Source: DATIVK01 sp035465955
GTDB taxonomy: Bacteria; Myxococcota; Myxococcia; Myxococcales; Anaeromyxobacteraceae
NCBI GenBank assembly: GCA_035465955.1
Contig: DATIVK010000137.1
Location: 1 to 11,051, forward strand
Reading direction: 5' to 3'
DNA length: 11,051 nt
Shown here: piece by piece, positions 7,585 to 11,051 of the stretch
How the letters are laid out: each line of letters starts with the position of its first letter
How positions within the stretch are numbered: position 1 is the stretch's first letter
Notes under the pieces: generated by a model
The model's input: the letters and a program-made list of their open reading frames with translations, nothing else
The model's database searches: none
What the model was told of the DNA's origin: nothing
Translations under genes and position numbers: made by a program

Positions 7585-7592
7585 GCGCCCCC

Positions 7593-8969
7593 ATGAGCCT
7601 CTTTCGTTCCCGTCCGGCGCAGCTCCACTTCGTCGGCATCGGCGGCATCGGCATGAGCGGCATCGCCGAGGTGCTGCTGAACCTCGGCTACAGCGTGAGC
7701 GGATCCGATCTCCGCGAGTCCGAGACGACGCGCCGGCTCGCCTCGCTCGGCGGCCGCATCTTCGTGGGCCACGCGGCAGAGAACCTGACCGAGGCGGACG
7801 TCGTCGTCATCTCCACGGCGGTCCGCAAGGACAACCCGGAGGTGGTCGCCGCGCGGGAGCGGAAGATCCCGGTGATCCCGCGCGCCGAGATGCTGGCCGA
7901 GCTGATGCGGCTCAAGTACGGGGTCGCCATCGCCGGCTCGCACGGCAAGACCACGACGACCTCCCTCGCCGCCCACCTGCTCGCGCACGCGGGGCTGGAC
8001 CCGACCGCCGTGGTCGGCGGCAAGGTCAACACCTTCGGCTCCAACGCGAAGCTGGGCAAGGGCGACTACATGGTCGTCGAGGCGGACGAGTCGGACGGCT
8101 CGTTCCTCCGGATCCCCCCGACCCTCGCGGTGGTCACCAACATCGATCCGGAGCACCTCGACTACTGGAAGACGCCCGAGGCCCTGCGCCAGGGCTTCGT
8201 CGACTTCGTCAACCGTGTCCCGTTCTACGGGATCTCGATCCTCTGCATCGACCACCCCATCGTCCAGTCGCTCATCCCCGACCTGGAGAAGCGGTTCGTG
8301 ACGTACGGCGAGAGCCACCAGGCCGACTACCGCGCGGAGCGGATCGAGGTCTCGGGCCACGCCGTCCGCTTCGACGCGTACCGCCGCGGCGAGCCGCTCG
8401 GCCGCTTCGAGGTCCACATGGTGGGGCGCCACAACGCCCTGAACGCGCTCGCCGTGGTGGCGCTCGCCGACGAGATGGGGATCCCGATGGTCGTCACGCG
8501 CGAGGCGCTGGCCGGCTTCCGGGGCGTCCAGCGGCGCTTCACGGTGAAGGGGGAGAAGAAGGGGATCACCGTCGTCGACGACTACGGCCACCACCCGGCC
8601 GAGGTGAAGGCGACGCTCCTCGGGGCGCGCGAGGCCTTCCACCGCCGGGTCGTCTGCATCTTCCAGCCCCACCGGTACACCCGCACCCGCGACCTCTTCG
8701 CCGAGTTCGCCACCGCCTTCAACGACGCCGACGTGCTCCTCGTCTCGGACATCTACGCGGCGAGCGAGGACCCGATCCCGGGCGTCTCCCCGGAGACGCT
8801 GGTCGAGGCCATCCGCGCGCGCGGCCACCGCGCCGCCTCCTACGTCCCCCGCGCGGACCTCGCGGTCCGCGCGCGGGAGCTGGTGAGGCCGGGCGACATC
8901 GTCATCACCCTGGGGGCCGGCGACGTGACCCACGTCGGCCCGGAGCTGCTGCAGCTCCTGGAGGCGTGA
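7593..8969 (+). CDS. murC: MurC, UDP-N-acetylmuramate:L-alanine ligase
   Basis: Cytoplasmic ligase that adds the first amino acid, L-alanine, to UDP-MurNAc using ATP; 458 aa, normal for the family. Motifs in order: N-terminal nucleotide fold HFVGIGGIGMSGIAE (12-26), P-loop AGSHGKTTTT (114-123), EADESDGSF (163-171), TNIDPEHLDYW (182-192), GRHNALNALA (278-287), DDYGHHPAEV (329-338), FQPHRYTRT (357-365) and GAGD (441-444). DDYGHHPxE and FQPHRYTR separate MurC from Mpl and the other ligases. ATG 7593 is the first start after an in-frame TAA at 7581-7583. The purine-rich GAGG (7574-7577) is 15 bases upstream, much further than the 7-8 bases usual in this cluster, so initiation may be leaderless or otherwise atypical. 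The stop is followed almost at once by murB. Confidence 0.97.
   Translation: MSLFRSRPAQLHFVGIGGIGMSGIAEVLLNLGYSVSGSDLRESETTRRLASLGGRIFVGHAAENLTEADVVVISTAVRKDNPEVVAARERKIPVIPRAEMLAELMRLKYGVAIAGSHGKTTTTSLAAHLLAHAGLDPTAVVGGKVNTFGSNAKLGKGDYMVVEADESDGSFLRIPPTLAVVTNIDPEHLDYWKTPEALRQGFVDFVNRVPFYGISILCIDHPIVQSLIPDLEKRFVTYGESHQADYRAERIEVSGHAVRFDAYRRGEPLGRFEVHMVGRHNALNALAVVALADEMGIPMVVTREALAGFRGVQRRFTVKGEKKGITVVDDYGHHPAEVKATLLGAREAFHRRVVCIFQPHRYTRTRDLFAEFATAFNDADVLLVSDIYAASEDPIPGVSPETLVEAIRARGHRAASYVPRADLAVRARELVRPGDIVITLGAGDVTHVGPELLQLLEA
8960..8964 (+). promoter_or_regulatory. Ribosome binding site choosing the murB start
   Basis: GGAGG lies inside the last codons of murC. It is only one base from a GTG at 8966 but exactly 7 bases from the in-frame GTG at 8972, the spacing used by murD, ftsW, murG and the Mut7-C gene. 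This favours 8972 over the overlapping GTGA start. The two choices differ by two residues. Confidence 0.55.
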
Positions 8970-8971
8970 GC

Positions 8972-9895
8972 GTGGCACCGGACTGGCGCGACGGCCCCGC
9001 CCCGCGGCTCCGGGGCGAGGCGCTCCGCGACGCGCCCCTCGCCGCCCGCACCTCCAGCCGCGTCGGCGGCCCGGCGGACCTCCTCGTCCGGCCGGCCGAC
9101 GCCGACGATCTCGTGGCCTGCCTCCGCGGGGCGCGCGAGCTGGGCGCGCCGGTCCACGTCCTGGGCGGCGGCGCGAACACGCTCGTCGCCGACCGCGGCG
9201 TGCGCGGCGTCGTGGTCCGCCTGCCCGCCGAGCTCGGCGGCGAGACCCTCGAGGCGCCGCGGCTCGTCCTCCCGGCGGGGCTGCCGACGGCGCGGGTGGT
9301 CCAGCGGGCGCACGGCCTCGGGCTGGTCGGCTGCGAGTTCCTGCGCGGCATCCCGGGGACGCTCGGCGGCGCGCTCGCGATGAACGCGGGCACGCCTGCG
9401 GGGGAGATGCGCGACGTGGTCACGCACGTCGAGCTGGCGTCCGCCGACGGCGCTCGCGAGCTGCCGGCGAAGGAGCTGGGCTTCGCCTACCGGACCTGCC
9501 GGCTGCCGCCGGGGGCGGTCGTCACCCGGATCGGGCTGCTGCTGCGCGCCGGCGACGTCACCCGGGCGGCGCGCGCCATGGACGACGACTGGGCGAGGCG
9601 GTCGGCCACCCAGCCGCTCGAGCTGCCCAGCTTCGGCTCCACCTTCCGCAACCCCCCGGGCGACTTCGCCGGCCGGCTGCTCCAGGAGGCCGGGCTGAAG
9701 GGGGCGCGGATCGGCGGCGCCGAGGTGTCGGCGCTCCACGCCAACTTCGTGGTGAACCGCGGCGGCGCGACGGCCCGCGACGTGATCCTGCTGATGCGGC
9801 AGATGCGCGACGCGGTGCGCGAGCGCTTCGGCGTGACGCTGGAGACCGAGGTCCGCCTCGTCGGCGACTTCGCGGACGACGAGCGGCTGGACTAG
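8972..9895 (+). CDS. murB: MurB, UDP-N-acetylenolpyruvoylglucosamine reductase
   Basis: FAD-dependent, NADPH-using cytoplasmic reductase that turns UDP-GlcNAc-enolpyruvate into UDP-MurNAc, the substrate of MurC encoded just upstream. It has 307 aa. FAD-binding part: TSSRVGGPAD (27-36), VLGGGANTLVAD (63-74) and GIPGTLGGALAMNAG (126-140). FAYRTCRL (171-178) and LPSFGSTFRNP (218-228) follow; S223 is the likely proton-donor serine. The end has ALHANFVVN (254-262) and LETEVRLVG (290-298) with a probable catalytic Glu (E293). Length and layout fit the shorter type II MurB without the extra loop of the E. coli enzyme. A GTG at 8966, overlapping the murC stop, is an alternative start, but GGAGG spacing supports 8972. 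The usual asparagine of NxxRxGGPA is Thr-Ser here, a mild variation. Confidence 0.95.
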   Translation: MAPDWRDGPAPRLRGEALRDAPLAARTSSRVGGPADLLVRPADADDLVACLRGARELGAPVHVLGGGANTLVADRGVRGVVVRLPAELGGETLEAPRLVLPAGLPTARVVQRAHGLGLVGCEFLRGIPGTLGGALAMNAGTPAGEMRDVVTHVELASADGARELPAKELGFAYRTCRLPPGAVVTRIGLLLRAGDVTRAARAMDDDWARRSATQPLELPSFGSTFRNPPGDFAGRLLQEAGLKGARIGGAEVSALHANFVVNRGGATARDVILLMRQMRDAVRERFGVTLETEVRLVGDFADDERLD

Positions 9896-9902
9896 GATTC
9901 CC

Positions 9903-9910
9903 GGAAGGAG
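9903..9910 (+). promoter_or_regulatory. Ribosome binding site of ddl
   Basis: GGAAGGAG sits in the 23-base gap after murB, 8 bases before the ddl ATG at 9919. It is among the best Shine-Dalgarno matches in the window and suggests that ddl initiates independently rather than by coupling to murB. Confidence 0.6.
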
Positions 9911-9918
9911 ATCGACGC

Positions 9919-10845
9919 ATGGGCAAGTGGACGGGGAAGCGGGTGGCGGTGCTGTACGGCGGCAGGTCGTCGGAGCGCGAGGTGTCGCTCAAGACGGGCG
10001 CCGCGATCGCGAAGGCGCTCGGCGAGAAGGGCTACGACGTCGCCCTCGTCGACGTCGACGGCGACGTCGCCGCGAGGCTCCGCGCCGAGGAGGTCGCCGT
10101 CGCCTTCAACGCCCTCCACGGCCGCTTCGGCGAGGACGGCTGCATCCAGGGGCTGCTCGAGGCGATGGAGATCCCGTACACGGGCTCGGGCGTCACCGCG
10201 TCGGCCATCGGGATGGACAAGATCCTCTCGAAGCTCCTCTTCCGGAGCGTCGGCCTCCAGGTCTGCGACTACCGGGTCTTCCCGGCCGCCGACGCCGCGA
10301 AGATCCGCGTCGCCGACCTCCCGTTCGGCCTCCCCTGCATCGTGAAGCCGGCCAACGAGGGCTCCTCCGTCGGCGTCTCGCTCGTGAAGCAGGAGTCGGA
10401 GCTCGCGGCCGCCTGCCTCGAGGCGGCGAAGTGGAAGGGGGACGTGATCGTCGAGCGGTTCGTGAAGGGGAAGGAGTGCCAGGTGGCCGTCCTCGACGGC
10501 AAGGCGCTCGGCGTCATCGAGGTGGTCCCGGCCAACGCCTTCTACGACTACGCCGCGAAGTACACCGCCGGCACGACGCAGTACTTCTACCCGGCCCGGA
10601 TCCCCGAGGCCGCGACGCGGATGCTGATGGAGAGCGGCGAGAAGGCCCACCGCGCCCTCGGGTGCGCGGGCGTCACCCGGACCGACTTCATCCTCGTGGA
10701 CGACGGCAGCGCGTACGTCCTCGAGGTGAACACCCTCCCCGGCATGACCGCGACCTCGCTCGTCCCGAAGATCGCCGCCGGCAACGGCATCCCCTTCCCT
10801 GAGCTCTGCGAGCGGCTCCTCGACGGCGCGTCCCTGAAGGCCTGA
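9919..10845 (+). CDS. ddl: D-alanine--D-alanine ligase (Ddl, DdlB-like)
   Basis: ATP-grasp enzyme joining two D-alanines into the dipeptide that MurF adds to the peptidoglycan precursor; 308 aa, the typical DdlB length. N-terminal domain: YGGRSSEREVSL (13-24, with E19 in the substrate-binding position) and NALHGRFGEDGCIQG (64-78). Central ATP-grasp part: IVKPANEGSSVGVSLV (141-156) and ERFVKGKECQVAVL (179-192). FYDYAAKY (208-215) keeps the omega-loop tyrosine (Y215) linked to D-Ala rather than D-lactate specificity. C-terminal metal site: RTDFIL (254-259) and EVNTLPGMT (269-277). Nothing suggests a vancomycin-resistance-type D-Ala-D-Lac ligase. A 23-base gap with a strong ribosome binding site separates it from murB. 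In many proteobacterial dcw clusters ftsQ follows, but here a short unknown gene does. Confidence 0.97.
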   Translation: MGKWTGKRVAVLYGGRSSEREVSLKTGAAIAKALGEKGYDVALVDVDGDVAARLRAEEVAVAFNALHGRFGEDGCIQGLLEAMEIPYTGSGVTASAIGMDKILSKLLFRSVGLQVCDYRVFPAADAAKIRVADLPFGLPCIVKPANEGSSVGVSLVKQESELAAACLEAAKWKGDVIVERFVKGKECQVAVLDGKALGVIEVVPANAFYDYAAKYTAGTTQYFYPARIPEAATRMLMESGEKAHRALGCAGVTRTDFILVDDGSAYVLEVNTLPGMTATSLVPKIAAGNGIPFPELCERLLDGASLKA

Positions 10846-10853
10846 GCGCCGCC

Positions 10854-11042
10854 ATGCGCACCGCCGACCGCCCCCGGCGGGGCTTCGCGCACCGCCACAC
10901 CGACGACGAGCTGCGCGCCTACGCGGCGCTCACGCCCGAGCAGAAGCTCCGCTGGCTGCACGACGCGTGGCGCCTCACCGCCGACTTCCTCCCGCCGGAT
11001 CGGCGCGAGGCGTGGCGCCGGATGCGGGCGGGGGAGATCTAG
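10854..11042 (+). CDS. Small protein of unknown function (62 aa)
   Basis: I do not recognise a named family. The protein has 62 residues, no signal peptide and no membrane segment. A charged, Arg-rich N-terminus is followed by two probable helices: DDELRAYAALTPEQKLRWL (17-35) and on through HDAWRLTADFLPPDRREAWRRM, ending RAGEI. It is rich in Arg, Glu, Asp and Trp and looks like a compact helical soluble protein. Coding is supported by third codon positions that are G or C in nearly every codon, as in the neighbouring mur genes, and by its position eight bases after the ddl stop. The start is less sure: the nearest purine-rich stretch, GAAGG (10836-10840), is 13 bases away, so translation may depend on coupling to ddl. 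The gene is complete, with TAG at 11040-11042, nine bases before the window ends. Confidence 0.6.
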   Translation: MRTADRPRRGFAHRHTDDELRAYAALTPEQKLRWLHDAWRLTADFLPPDRREAWRRMRAGEI

Positions 11043-11051
11043 GGCGCCGCG

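Noticed and set aside
7583..8971. Upstream extension of the murB frame through murC, starting at ATG 7583
   Set aside because: It is an out-of-frame read of murC. MurB homology starts only after about 8972, where a ribosome binding site is placed.
7455..8978. 507-codon minus-strand open frame opposite murC
   Set aside because: Antisense shadow of a complete MurC, rich in Val, Arg, Glu, Gly and Asp with no family features.

Overview
The window is a very GC-rich stretch (third codon positions almost all G or C) with every convincing gene on the + strand. It covers the middle of a dcw (division and cell wall) cluster. The classic order murF-mraY-murD-ftsW-murG ... murC-murB-ddl is intact and the protein motifs are bacterial and Gram-negative-like. 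Base composition, frequent GTG starts and the general look of MraY and FtsW suggest a myxobacterium-like or other high-GC deltaproteobacterial lineage. That placement is an inference; nothing in the window fixes the taxon.

Layout: positions 1-212 hold the 3' end of murF. mraY (213-1355), murD (1361-2746), ftsW (2743-3924) and murG (3921-5087) follow with abutting or 4-base overlapping junctions (TAG|ATG, GTGA, ATGA). Two genes then interrupt the usual murG-murC junction: a Mut7-C family protein, with a ubiquitin-like domain fused to a PIN-like RNase with a zinc ribbon (5110-5874), and a DUF2334-type lipoprotein of the polysaccharide deacetylase superfamily (5938-7551). The cluster resumes with murC (7593-8969), murB (8972-9895) and ddl (9919-10845). 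A 62-residue protein of unknown function (10854-11042) sits where ftsQ often follows ddl.

Function: MurB, MurC, MurD, MurF and Ddl make UDP-MurNAc-pentapeptide in the cytoplasm. MraY and MurG convert it to lipid I and lipid II at the inner membrane, and FtsW is the septal glycan polymerase. The two inserted genes are not known parts of this pathway. The lipoprotein would act outside the inner membrane, possibly on an envelope glycan, while the Mut7-C protein would act on RNA in the cytoplasm.

Transcription probably runs through the whole block. A CATAAT hexamer just before murC may be an internal promoter giving an almost leaderless murC transcript. No stretch longer than 63 bases lacks a gene, and I see no RNA genes, mobile elements, CRISPR arrays or clear terminators. 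Most of the window is ordinary; the insert between murG and murC is the part that deserves attention.
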